Of a stretch of 64,000 nt of DNA, positions 26,058-34,179 are shown piece after piece. The position numbers and the translations under genes were made by a program. The stretch lies in the NCBI GenBank assembly GCA_963772375.1, contig CAVYXG010000004.1:124001-188000 (forward strand), read 5' to 3'. The stretch comes from DATBHM01 sp963772375. GTDB taxonomy: Bacteria > Actinomycetota > UBA4738 > JACQTL01. The stretch's first letter is position 1. Every line of letters begins with the position of its first letter. The notes under the pieces are model-generated. The model did not search any database, was not told the origin of the DNA, and worked only from the letters and a program-made list of their open reading frames with translations.

Positions 26058-27276
26058 CGGGCCCCGGGTCGCCGCCGGCGCTTGCCGGCAGTGTGACCCG
26101 GAACGTGGTTCCGGCGCCGCCCTCTGTGCTCACGGTGATGTCTCCTCCGACGTGTTCGACCAGCCGTCGGGCCACCGTCAGGCCGAGCCCGCTCCCCGGC
26201 GAGGATCGGGAGGCGTCGCCCCTCCAGAACGGCTCGAACACGTGCGGGAGCTGATCGGCGGGAATCCCCCCACCCGTGTCGCTGACCTCGATCACGAGCT
26301 CGCCGCCCAGGCACTCGGCATGGACGGTGACCTCCCCCTCGTCCGTGTGACGGATGGCGTTCCCGACCAGGTTGTGCAGCACGCGTTCGATGCTCGCCGG
26401 GCAGGCCGCTTCGCCCGCGCCGTTCAGCTCGCGGCGCAGCCGGATGCGCTTCTGGCGGGCCACCGGCTCGAAGGCCGCCAGGACCGGAGCGAGCGCCGTC
26501 TGCAGCCGCACGGTGCGCGCGGACGCCCGCTCCGAGTCCACCCGCACCACGTCGAACAGGTCATCGACCAGCCGGGCGAGGGCGTCCACCTCGGTGCAGA
26601 TGTCCGAAGCGTAGGCACGCATCTCCTCCGGACGGTCGATCACGCCCCGTTCCAGCCCCTCGGCGATCGCCTTGATCCGGGCGAGCGGGGTTCGGAGGTC
26701 GTGCGAGACGGCGGTCATGAGGTCCCGGCGCGAGGCATCGGCCGCTCGTTCGAGTTCGATCGCCGACGAGAGCCGGTCCGCCATCTCGTCGAGCGTTCTC
26801 GCCAGGCTCCGGAGGTCGGGCTCTGCGTCGAGCGGTCCCACCCGGGCGGACAGGTCTCCGTCCCCGAGTCGTCGCGCGGCGCCCATGAGCCGGCGGATGC
26901 CCGAGCGCGAGGATCGCGCCAGTGCGACCGCGGCGCCGACCCCCGCGGCGACCGAGAAGGCGAGCAGAATCGCCACGACCTGCGCGTCGTGCGGAGAGAC
27001 GAACATCAGCCGCGACGCGACCGCGAGGTTCGCCAGGCCGACGGCGACGGCGACCGCCGCGATCGCGATCGATCGCCACACGATGGACGCCTTCGCCAGG
27101 AGGCGCTGGGCGACCAGGACGGCCACCACCGTGCCCGCGAAGCTCGGGAGCATGGCCATGGCGAGCGTCCAGAGGTCCTTTGCGTTCATCCCCAGGAAGT
27201 GGCCGACGACGAGCGAGCCGGCCACGCCCGCCCCCGCCACGAGCACAACGATCGCTGCGGTCCGAAGCGCCCTCAT
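26038..27276 (-). CDS. Membrane sensor histidine kinase
   Basis: 412 residues from ATG at 27276, overlapping the response regulator stop (ATGA). Four hydrophobic helices occupy residues ~5-115 with almost no periplasmic sensor loop. A HAMP domain follows (~125-175), then HisKA with SHDLRTPLARI (phospho-acceptor H192), and the ATPase domain (NLVGNAIRHT, SDTGGGIP, GSGLGLTV). The lack of a large sensor domain suggests sensing within the membrane or by the HAMP region. Partner of the OmpR-type regulator. Confidence 0.93.
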   Translation of the reverse strand: MRALRTAAIVVLVAGAGVAGSLVVGHFLGMNAKDLWTLAMAMLPSFAGTVVAVLVAQRLLAKASIVWRSIAIAAVAVAVGLANLAVASRLMFVSPHDAQVVAILLAFSVAAGVGAAVALARSSRSGIRRLMGAARRLGDGDLSARVGPLDAEPDLRSLARTLDEMADRLSSAIELERAADASRRDLMTAVSHDLRTPLARIKAIAEGLERGVIDRPEEMRAYASDICTEVDALARLVDDLFDVVRVDSERASARTVRLQTALAPVLAAFEPVARQKRIRLRRELNGAGEAACPASIERVLHNLVGNAIRHTDEGEVTVHAECLGGELVIEVSDTGGGIPADQLPHVFEPFWRGDASRSSPGSGLGLTVARRLVEHVGGDITVSTEGGAGTTFRVTLPASAGGDPGPATRRRA

Positions 27277-27971
27277 GGTTCGAACCGGTACCCGACGCCC
27301 CACACGGTCACCACGTGGCGGGGGGCCGACGGGTCCCGTTCGATCTTCTCGCGGAGGCGGCGGACGTGGACGGTGACCGTGTCCGTGCTGCCCTCGTACG
27401 CGAAATCCCACAGCTCGTCCAGGAGGTCGCCCCGCCGGAACACCTGTCCGGGGTTGGCCGCCAGCAGGCGCAGGATGTCGAACTCCTTCGGCGTCAACTC
27501 GACCGGGCGGCCGTCGAGCCGGACCTCGTGGCTCCGTGGATCGATCGAAAGGTCCCCGGCCTCGATCATCGCCCTGGCCCGCGACCCCGTCCGGCGGAGG
27601 ACGGCCCGCACCCGCGCCACCACCTCCGCCGGGGAGAACGGCTTGACCACGTAGTCGTCGGCGCCGAGGTCAAGGCCGAGCAACCGGTCCCCTTCCTCGG
27701 CCTTCGCGGTGAGCATGATGACGGGAACCTGGTCCAGGACCCGGACCCGTCGCAGGAACTCCATCCCGTCGAGCATCGGCATCATCACGTCGAGCACGAT
27801 GAGGTCGAACCGTCCCGGCGCGTACAGCTCCCCCGCGGTGGCCCCGTCGCCGGCCGTCTGCACCTGGAAGTCCTCACGCACCAGGTAGCGCGACATGATG
27901 TCGCGCACGACGGGGTCATCATCGACCACCAGGATCCGACGGTCCGCGGCCACCGCTCGATTGTGCGCCAC
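27273..27971 (-). CDS. OmpR-family response regulator
   Basis: 232 residues. Receiver domain with acidic pocket (VVDDDP, residues 16-20), phospho-acceptor D61 (FDLIVLDVMMP) and the TAK switch (MLTAKAEEGD). A winged-helix DNA-binding domain at the C-terminus ends VTVWGVGYRFEP. It is divergent from the molybdopterin oxidoreductase with only 82 bases between start codons, so that gene is the obvious candidate target. Confidence 0.95.
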   Translation of the reverse strand: MAHNRAVAADRRILVVDDDPVVRDIMSRYLVREDFQVQTAGDGATAGELYAPGRFDLIVLDVMMPMLDGMEFLRRVRVLDQVPVIMLTAKAEEGDRLLGLDLGADDYVVKPFSPAEVVARVRAVLRRTGSRARAMIEAGDLSIDPRSHEVRLDGRPVELTPKEFDILRLLAANPGQVFRRGDLLDELWDFAYEGSTDTVTVHVRRLREKIERDPSAPRHVVTVWGVGYRFEP

Positions 27972-28053
27972 GACCCTTACGAAAGTCTTCCGGCGGCGTA
28001 ATCGGCCCGCAACCGCGGCGGCGGTTCACTTTGGGGAGCCGGACCGGAGGTGC

Positions 28054-29673
28054 ATGGTGGCGGACTCGAAAGCACCGCGATCGGACGCGGGCCCGCGTCG
28101 AAGATGGCTCGCCATCGGCGGCATGGCGGCGACGGGGAGCGCAGTCCTGCTGTCGGCAATGGCCCACGTCATCGCGTTCCCGCTGGCGTTCGCCCCGCAG
28201 GCGATCGCCCAGGACGTGGTGGGGGCCGCGTCCGGCGGTCTGTCGAGCTTCTTCATCCAGCGGCTCGGGCATCTGGCCCAACCGCTCCTCGTGACCGGGC
28301 TGGCCGCCGGGTTCGCCCTCTCCGGCGCGCTGATCGCCCAGGCCATGCCCCGGCGCCTGGCCACCCGTCCTCTCGCGTGGGCCCTCGTGCCGGCGCCGCT
28401 CTGGGTGCTGTCCCTCGCCGTGTACTCGGTGCCGCCCCCCTTTCTGTCGCGCCCTGCATTCGCGGCGGCGACGCTCCCCGTGTTCGCCGCCGGCGGCGTC
28501 CTCGGCGGCCTGGTCTTCCGTCGGCTCACCGTTCCGCACGCGACGGCGGTCCGGGAGCAAGGCCCGGCAGCGATCCCGGTGGGGGTCCAGTCCCCCCTGG
28601 ACCCGTCGCTTTCGAGGAGGTGGTTCCTGGTGGCGATCGGGATCGGGGGCGCGGGCGTCGCGCTCGGAGCCTCCGGCCTGGCGAATCGCCTGGGGGGAGG
28701 TTCGGACACAGGATCGAAGGTGCTCCGGGCCCGGCGCGCGTCGCCGCCGGCGCCCCGCCCCTCGGTCACGGCGGACGATGCCTTCGACCGGATCCCGGGG
28801 CTCACCCGGGAGGTCACCGCGACGAAGGACTTCTACGTCGTCGACAAGGACATCCTCAACCCCGTCCTCGACACGGACAGCTGGAGGCTCCGGGTCCACG
28901 GTCTGGTGGAGCATCCGGTGAGCCTGTCGTTCGACGACCTCCGATCGATGGCCGTGGTCGAGCGCTATCAGACGCTCGAGTGCATCAGCAACAAGGTGGG
29001 CGGCCATCTCATGTCGACGGGCCTGTTTGCGGGTGTCCCACTGGCGGACGTCCTCGAACGCGCAGGCGTCCGCCCCTCGGTGACGACGGTGGTGTTCCGG
29101 GCCGCGGGCGGGTACTCGGAGAGCCACCCGATCGACCGGGCCCTCGACCCGGCGACGCTCGTCGTGATCGGACTGAACCGACACGAGCTGCCACGGGCGC
29201 ACGGCTATCCGGCCCGGCTCCTCACGGTGGGCACGTACGGCATGAAGAACCCCAAGTGGCTGACCGATGTCGAGCTGACCGACCACGGCTACCGCGGGTA
29301 CTGGGAGGTTCGCGGATGGTCCCCGTCGGTCGACCCCAAGATCACGTCACGTATCGACGTGCCGCAGGGGTCCGTCGCCGCGGGCACGCGAACGACGGTC
29401 GCCGGTGTGGCGTTCGCCGGCGACCGGGGGATCTCGCGCGTCCAGCTCTCGACCGACGGGGGGACCACCTGGACCGACGCCACGCTGAAGTCGCCGCTAT
29501 CCCCGTACACCTGGCGGCTGTGGCGCCTCGACTGGGATCCACCGGGACCGGGGACGTACCGCCTCGTCGTGCGGGCGTTCGACGGGTCCGGACGGCCCCA
29601 GCTCGAAGGCCGCGTGGACCCCTATCCGAGCGGCGCCGCGGGGCTGGACTCGCTGTCGATCCGCGTCGCCTGA
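28054..29673 (+). CDS. Membrane-anchored molybdopterin-dependent oxidoreductase (sulfite oxidase family)
   Basis: 539 residues from ATG at 28054 behind GGACCGGAGG. The N-terminal ~165 residues hold four hydrophobic helices. A second hydrophobic stretch after SRRWFLVAIGIGGAG (188-205) resembles a Tat-type RR signal. The catalytic domain starts near 235: the molybdenum ligand is C310 in TLECISNKVGG, followed by the family motif TYGMKNPKWLTDVEL and the C-terminal Mo-co dimerisation domain (SRVQLSTDGGTTW). Likely acts outside the membrane on sulfite, nitrate-like or organic substrates. Divergent from a two-component system that may control it. Confidence 0.88.
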   Translation: MVADSKAPRSDAGPRRRWLAIGGMAATGSAVLLSAMAHVIAFPLAFAPQAIAQDVVGAASGGLSSFFIQRLGHLAQPLLVTGLAAGFALSGALIAQAMPRRLATRPLAWALVPAPLWVLSLAVYSVPPPFLSRPAFAAATLPVFAAGGVLGGLVFRRLTVPHATAVREQGPAAIPVGVQSPLDPSLSRRWFLVAIGIGGAGVALGASGLANRLGGGSDTGSKVLRARRASPPAPRPSVTADDAFDRIPGLTREVTATKDFYVVDKDILNPVLDTDSWRLRVHGLVEHPVSLSFDDLRSMAVVERYQTLECISNKVGGHLMSTGLFAGVPLADVLERAGVRPSVTTVVFRAAGGYSESHPIDRALDPATLVVIGLNRHELPRAHGYPARLLTVGTYGMKNPKWLTDVELTDHGYRGYWEVRGWSPSVDPKITSRIDVPQGSVAAGTRTTVAGVAFAGDRGISRVQLSTDGGTTWTDATLKSPLSPYTWRLWRLDWDPPGPGTYRLVVRAFDGSGRPQLEGRVDPYPSGAAGLDSLSIRVA

Positions 29674-29766
29674 ATGTTCGACGCCGGTCATGTGCGCGTA
29701 ACCGGTCCGTAAGCGGCGTCCGCATACGTTGCCGGACGACCGATCCGAACGGAAGGAGGAACGCAG

Positions 29767-30123
29767 GTGCGAAGGTCGATCATCGCGATGCTCACCGTGG
29801 GCGTGGTCGCGCTCGGCGGCGCCCAGGCGGCGTCGGCGGCGGTGCCCACGCACGTGTCGATCGCGTTCAACCACGCGACCGAGAAGTTCCACGGCAGGGC
29901 GACCTCGTCGAGCGGCGAGTGCAAGGCGCATCGCACGGTCCGGCTGTTCAAGCAGACCACGAGCGGGCCGTCGCTCCAGGGCCGCACCACCACGACGACC
30001 GGCGGCGTGTGGAGGATCGAGGTCATGCACGCGCACGGGCACTACTTCGCCAAGATCCCCGCGGCCACGGTCATGGGCGTTCATTGCGGAGGCGCACGGT
30101 CCGGCACCGTCGACGTGATGTAG
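29767..30123 (+). CDS. Small secreted protein of unknown function
   Basis: 118 residues from GTG at 29767 after GGAAGGAGG. A signal peptide (MRRSIIAMLTVGVVALGGAQAASAA) is followed by a ~93-residue domain rich in Thr, Ser and His with two cysteines (GECKAH, GVHCGG) that could form one disulfide. The alternation pattern suggests a beta sandwich of the Ig or CNA-B type (VRLFKQTTSGPSLQGRTTTTTGGVWRIEV). No family recognised. Downstream of the oxidoreductase on the same strand, with its own ribosome binding site. Confidence 0.7.
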   Translation: MRRSIIAMLTVGVVALGGAQAASAAVPTHVSIAFNHATEKFHGRATSSSGECKAHRTVRLFKQTTSGPSLQGRTTTTTGGVWRIEVMHAHGHYFAKIPAATVMGVHCGGARSGTVDVM

Positions 30124-30133
30124 CCGTCCATGT

Positions 30134-30523
30134 TCAGTCCCGATCCGGGGACGGCCGGTCCGAGGGTCCGGCGTCCCCGGGGAGGGGACCTGGAGCCGGG
30201 CGGCGGTCGGCGCTCCGGCCGAGCAGGTAGCCGCCCACGAACTGCATCGCGGCGAGGATCAGCGGCACCAGCAGGTACCACCGGTGCTGCGCGAACTCGT
30301 CCGTGAAGGCCTTCCCCTCGCGCTGGATCAGCCCCGAGATCAGGAAGATCCCCCCGACGGCGAACCACAGCCCGATGCGGCCGGTCCGATACAGCGCGTA
30401 CCAGATCTGGTCGCGGAGGTCGTCGCTGTCGATGGGCCGGCGCGACCAGATCCAGAACGACCGGAACCCGCCGAGGAAGAGCAGCCCGGCGACCACCAGC
30501 TCGACGATCCGCAGCGCGCTCAC
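30134..30523 (-). CDS. Small membrane protein, three helices
   Basis: 129 residues from GTG at 30523, overlapping the upstream phosphoribosyltransferase stop (GTGA). Three hydrophobic stretches are visible: IVELVVAGLLFLGGFRSFWIW, GRIGLWFAVGGIFLISGLI and WYLLVPLILAAMQFVGGYLLG. The tail is Pro- and charge-rich. Not recognised. Last of three coupled genes. Confidence 0.72.
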   Translation of the reverse strand: MSALRIVELVVAGLLFLGGFRSFWIWSRRPIDSDDLRDQIWYALYRTGRIGLWFAVGGIFLISGLIQREGKAFTDEFAQHRWYLLVPLILAAMQFVGGYLLGRSADRRPAPGPLPGDAGPSDRPSPDRD

Positions 30524-31176
30524 GCAGAGCGATCCCGGGACGCCTGCAACACCGCGACCACGGCCGAGTCGGCGACCTGGTCGAAGTCGCGGTACCACTG
30601 CCCCACCGCGTGGAACGGTTCCGGCGTGGCCAGTGCCACCACCCGGTCGGCCTCGGCCTCGAGCATCGCCATGGCCTGGCGCGGCGCGACCGGAACGGCC
30701 AGGACCACCTCACGGGCGCCGGCCGCCCGCGCCCATCGCAGGGCGGCAACCGCGGTGCCGCCCGTCGCCACGCCGTCGTCGACCACGATCGCGGTTGCAT
30801 CGTGGACGTCGACGGGCGGGCGCCCGCCGCGGTAGGCCTCGAGGCGGCGTTCGATCTCACGTTCCTGCGCGCCGATCTCCTGCTCGAGGTAGGAATCCGA
30901 CACGCCGAGGTCGCGGATCAGCCGTTCGTCGAGCACGCGAACCCCCGGCGCCACCGCGCCCAGCCCGAGCTCCGGGTTGAACGGCGCCCCGATCTTCCGG
31001 GGCACCACGACGTCGAGCGGAGCGCCGAGCGCCGAGGCCACCTCGGCGGCCACCACGACGCCGCCCCGCGGGATGCCGAGGACGACCACCGCGCCGCCCG
31101 CGCCGGTCCCGGAGAGCAACTCCCCCAGCAGGCGCCCTGCCTCCGTTCGGTCGGCGAATGGGATGCGGAGCGTCAC
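30520..31176 (-). CDS. Phosphoribosyltransferase-fold protein
   Basis: 218 residues from GTG at 31176, overlapping the stop of the preceding small gene. The PRPP loop is clear (AIVVDDGVATGGTAVAAL, about residues 128-145). Upstream are VVVLGIPRGGVVVAAEVA and DVVVPRKIGAP, typical of the family found beside dienelactone hydrolases and stress genes in Actinomycetota. Substrate unknown; many members are regulatory rather than catalytic. Confidence 0.85.
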   Translation of the reverse strand: MTLRIPFADRTEAGRLLGELLSGTGAGGAVVVLGIPRGGVVVAAEVASALGAPLDVVVPRKIGAPFNPELGLGAVAPGVRVLDERLIRDLGVSDSYLEQEIGAQEREIERRLEAYRGGRPPVDVHDATAIVVDDGVATGGTAVAALRWARAAGAREVVLAVPVAPRQAMAMLEAEADRVVALATPEPFHAVGQWYRDFDQVADSAVVAVLQASRDRSA

Positions 31177-31403
31177 GACCCCCGCCGGTCGTCGGACGCG
31201 ACGGCCGGGCCATCGCCCTCCGGCCGGCCGCGGCCGGACATCGCGTCGTCGGCCGCCTCGCGCGCCTCCCGTCGCTGCACGTCGTCGAGCGCCGCCCGCC
31301 GGCGGTCTTCGTCCGTCCGGGTCGGCGGCGGCATGGGCTTGCGGACCCGCCGGTACGCCGCCAGCGGGTCGTCGCGCTCCGGCTTCGACCGCTTCCTCGC
31401 CAT
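31173..31403 (-). CDS. Small charged hypothetical protein
   Basis: 76 residues from ATG at 31403, ending in a GTGA overlap with the phosphoribosyltransferase. Highly charged (MARKRSKPERDD..., then RRREAREAADDA-type helices), with no hydrophobic core and probably disordered. The four-base overlaps on both sides of the phosphoribosyltransferase argue that it is a real first gene of a three-gene unit. Confidence 0.6.
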   Translation of the reverse strand: MARKRSKPERDDPLAAYRRVRKPMPPPTRTDEDRRRAALDDVQRREAREAADDAMSGRGRPEGDGPAVASDDRRGS

Positions 31404-31520
31404 GCCTCGATGATGCCAGGTCGGGCCGCGGGGCTCGTTTGTCGCGCGCGCGGACGGCCGACTAGGATGCGCCAATCTCAGGCGGAACCCCCGCCCTGAC
31501 CGGGATCGGAGGTGCCAACG

Positions 31521-31754
31521 GTGGTCCAGGCGTACATCCTCATCCAGACCGAGGTGGGCAAGGCCGCCCAGGTGGCCAAGGAGGTCTCCCAGATCAAGGG
31601 CGTGACCGCCGCGGAGGACGTCACCGGGCCGTACGACGTGATCGTTCGGGCCGAAGCACGCAACGTCGACGACCTCGGCAAGCTCGTCGTCGCCAAGATC
31701 CAGGCGGTCGAGGGCATCACGCGCACGCTGACCTGCCCCGTCGTCCACCTGTAG
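31521..31754 (+). CDS. Stand-alone Lrp/AsnC ligand-binding (RAM) domain protein
   Basis: 77 residues from GTG at 31521, preferred because GGAGGTG lies 9 bases upstream; GTG at 31512 is an alternative. The whole protein is a RAM domain (AYILIQTEVGKAAQVAKEV, GPYDVIVRAEA, VEGITRTLTCPVVHL) without a DNA-binding helix-turn-helix. Such proteins bind amino acids and may modulate full-length Lrp proteins. It occurs between thiL and ddl in Streptomyces too. Confidence 0.88.
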   Translation: MVQAYILIQTEVGKAAQVAKEVSQIKGVTAAEDVTGPYDVIVRAEARNVDDLGKLVVAKIQAVEGITRTLTCPVVHL

Positions 31755-31809
31755 GAACCGGCCGTCGCCGAACGCCCGCGCTGCTGGAACGGCTCGCGCG
31801 CACGTGCCA

Positions 31810-31829
31810 GAATCACATCCTTGTGATTC
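31810..31829. promoter_or_regulatory. Perfect 8-bp inverted repeat before a small Cys-rich gene
   Basis: GAATCACA-tcct-TGTGATTC ends three bases before the ATG at 31833 and takes the place of a ribosome binding site. It could be a DNA operator, or in RNA an 8-bp hairpin blocking translation. The half-sites are in the reverse order to a CRP/FNR site. Confidence 0.45.
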
Positions 31830-31832
31830 GTC

Positions 31833-32012
31833 ATGCGTGAGCTCCTGTTGTGCGACGGCTGCGGCCACTCGGCCGACGGCTTGAAGGACCTGGTGGTGCT
31901 CGACTCGTTCGCGGCGGCCGCCGGACCCGACCCCGACGGCGACCTCGAGGTCCTGCTCGTCGAGTGCCGGTGCGGCGACCGCGCCGAGATGCCCCTCCCC
32001 GCGGCCGCCTGA
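31833..32012 (+). CDS. Small Cys-rich (zinc-ribbon-like) protein
   Basis: 59 residues, ATG at 31833 to TGA at 32012. The sequence starts MRELLLCDGCGHSADGLKDL and near the C-terminus has VECRCGDRAEM, giving CxxC and CxC pairs that could bind one zinc. The middle is acidic and Ala/Gly-rich. There is no Shine-Dalgarno; a perfect inverted repeat occupies that place. The third-position GC pattern and sensible composition support coding. Function unknown. Confidence 0.55.
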   Translation: MRELLLCDGCGHSADGLKDLVVLDSFAAAAGPDPDGDLEVLLVECRCGDRAEMPLPAAA

Positions 32013-32087
32013 GCCCTCCTCCACCGGGGAGGAATCCCGTCCAAATGTGATGGAACTCGCCCCTCGGCCGGGCTAGCGTCGGCCCGC

Positions 32088-33086
32088 ATGCACGCGCTCC
32101 CCCCTTCCCCGGCGCGTCGCGGCGTCCGGTCACCGGCCCGCCACGCCGCGTCGTCACGACCAGAGTCCCGCGCCACAATGCCGCGGGTGACGACGTCCCG
32201 GACCGGGAGGGCCGCTGTTCCCGCCCACCACGTCCGGCGGCCGCCGCGCCGGCGGCACCGGCTTCGCCTCGTCCTGCTGTTGACGGTCGCGGTGGCGGGC
32301 GTGGCGATCGCGACCCACCACGGCGACGGCGCCGGCGCGGCGCCGGGAACCCGCCCCGTCGCCGCCGAGAACCGACCGAACCTCCCGGCGTTCCGCGTGC
32401 CGGCCGCGGCGCAGCGGGCGGCCATCGACCGGCTGGTGGGGGCGGGACGCCCGGTCTTCTGCGGCGGGGACGCGAAGCCGCTCGTCGCCCTGACGTTCGA
32501 CGACGGTCCGGGGCCCTACACGCGCCACACCCTGCAGGTGCTCCACGAGCACGGCGTCCGGGCCACGTTCTTCCTGGTGGCCAAGGAGGTCGTCGGCTGG
32601 CCGAGCCTGAAGGACGTTCCCGCGAAGGAGGCCGAACGGGGCGCAGTCGGCGATCACACGTACGATCACGTGTCGCTCGAAGGGCTGACCGCGGACGACC
32701 TACACCACGAGGTCGCCGACGCCCGGCGGGTCATCGAGGCGGCGACCGGTGGGCGGCGCGTCCGGCTGTTCCGCCCTCCCTTCGGCGCGCACGACGCCGC
32801 ATCCGACGCGGACGTGCGCTCGGAGGGGATGCTCGAGGTGCTGTGGAGCGTCGACTCGGCCGACTCCCGCGGCGCCACCCCGGATCAGATCCTGGGCACG
32901 GTGCAACGCGACGCGCGCCCCGGGTCGATCGTGCTGCTCCACGAGAACCGGGGGACCACGCGCAAGGCCCTCCCCGGAATCCTCGATGCCCTGCGCCGCA
33001 AGGGCCTGCGGCCGGTCACGGTTCCCGAGCTGCTGGCCGCCGACCCGCCGACGTCGCGGCAGCTGCGCAGCGGTTCCTGCCCCTAG
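32088..33086 (+). CDS. Membrane-anchored polysaccharide deacetylase (NodB domain)
   Basis: 332 residues; ATG at 32178 (giving 302) is an alternative start. An Arg-rich N-terminus and one hydrophobic segment (LRLVLLLTVAVAGVAIA) give a type II anchor. The NodB domain begins at LVALTFDDGPGPYT (catalytic Asp pair). Zinc histidines are in GDHTYDHVSL, with RPPFGAH following and IVLLHE near the end. It removes acetyl groups from peptidoglycan or other wall glycans outside the membrane. TAGCGT at 32074-32079 lies 8 bases before the first ATG. Confidence 0.9.
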   Translation: MHALPPSPARRGVRSPARHAASSRPESRATMPRVTTSRTGRAAVPAHHVRRPPRRRHRLRLVLLLTVAVAGVAIATHHGDGAGAAPGTRPVAAENRPNLPAFRVPAAAQRAAIDRLVGAGRPVFCGGDAKPLVALTFDDGPGPYTRHTLQVLHEHGVRATFFLVAKEVVGWPSLKDVPAKEAERGAVGDHTYDHVSLEGLTADDLHHEVADARRVIEAATGGRRVRLFRPPFGAHDAASDADVRSEGMLEVLWSVDSADSRGATPDQILGTVQRDARPGSIVLLHENRGTTRKALPGILDALRRKGLRPVTVPELLAADPPTSRQLRSGSCP

Positions 33087-33090
33087 CTCC

Positions 33091-34179
33091 TCAGCTGCCC
33101 GAACGCTTGGCCTCGCGCTCGAGGCGCTCGACGGCAAGCTCGACCAGCCGGTCGACGAGCGAGGCGTAGGACAGCCCCGACGCCTCCCACAGCTTCGGGT
33201 ACATCGACACCTGCGTGAACCCGGGGATCGTGTTGACCTCGTTGACGATCAGCTCGTCGGCGCCGCGGAGGAAGAAGTCGACCCGCGCCATCCCCTCGCA
33301 GTCGATCGCCCGGAACGCGGCCACGGCGAGGCGCTGGACCTCCTCCTGGACCCCATCCGGCAGGTCGGCCGGGATGATGAGGCTGGTCGAGTCGTCGAGG
33401 TACTTCGCCTCGTAGTCGTAGAACTCCGCCTGCGGCCGGATCTCGCCGGCGACGGACGCGACCGGGTCGTCGTTGCCCAGCACCCCGCACTCGATCTCCC
33501 GCGCGCCCTCGATGCTCCGTTCGATGACCGCCTTGGGGCCATACCGGAACGCCTCGTCGAGGGCGGCGGCCAGCGCGGCGGGTTCCTTGACCTTGGTGAT
33601 CCCCACGGACGACCCGAGGGCCGATGGCTTGGCGAACAGGGGGTAGCCGAGGTGCTCAGCTCCGGCCTCAACCGCCTCGGAATCGTCGATCCAGTCCCGT
33701 TCCCGCACGACCACGTGCGGAGCGATCGGCAGCCCCGCCGCCGACAGCACCACTTTCTGCATGGCCTTGTCCATGCCGAGCGCCGAGGCCAGCACGCCGG
33801 CGCCGACGTACGCGATGCCGGCCAGCTCGAGCATGCCCTGCACGGTCCCGTCCTCGCCGAACGGACCGTGGAGGATGGGGAACACGACATCGATGGGTTC
33901 CCGCGAGCCGTCGCCCGCCACGAGCGCGGCCTCCCCCGTGGTGTCGAACTCGACGGTGGAGCCGGCGTCGTCGCCGACCCGGGGCAGGGCGCCGGACCCG
34001 GCCACCAGCGTCGGCGGCTCGGCCAGCCGGTGCCATCCGCCCTGACGGTCGATGCCGATCGGCACCGCCTCGAACCGCGCCGGGTCGAGCGCGTCGATCA
34101 CCGACCGGGCGGAGACCACGGAGACCTCGTGCTCGGCCGACCGGCCGCCGAACAGGACCGCGATCCGGGTTCGCCTCAC
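33091..34179 (-). CDS. ddl: D-alanine--D-alanine ligase
   Basis: 362 residues from GTG at 34179, overlapping the upstream PLP-enzyme stop (GTGA). Makes D-Ala-D-Ala for peptidoglycan. ATP-grasp signatures: AVLFGGRSAEHEVSVVSA, FPILHGPFGEDGTVQG, KPSALGSSVGI, and the metal site VDFFLRGADELIVNEVNTIPGFT. The motif EAKYLDDST fits the D-Ala ligase omega loop (Tyr-Lys-type), not the vancomycin-resistance ligases. Position upstream of the cofC-HU region matches Streptomyces and Mycobacterium. Confidence 0.96.
   Translation of the reverse strand: MRRTRIAVLFGGRSAEHEVSVVSARSVIDALDPARFEAVPIGIDRQGGWHRLAEPPTLVAGSGALPRVGDDAGSTVEFDTTGEAALVAGDGSREPIDVVFPILHGPFGEDGTVQGMLELAGIAYVGAGVLASALGMDKAMQKVVLSAAGLPIAPHVVVRERDWIDDSEAVEAGAEHLGYPLFAKPSALGSSVGITKVKEPAALAAALDEAFRYGPKAVIERSIEGAREIECGVLGNDDPVASVAGEIRPQAEFYDYEAKYLDDSTSLIIPADLPDGVQEEVQRLAVAAFRAIDCEGMARVDFFLRGADELIVNEVNTIPGFTQVSMYPKLWEASGLSYASLVDRLVELAVERLEREAKRSGS

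Noticed and set aside
31810..31829. CRP/FNR-type binding site
   Set aside because: The half-sites are TCACA...TGTGA, the reverse of TGTGA...TCACA, and the spacer is four bases. It is kept only as an inverted repeat of unknown role.
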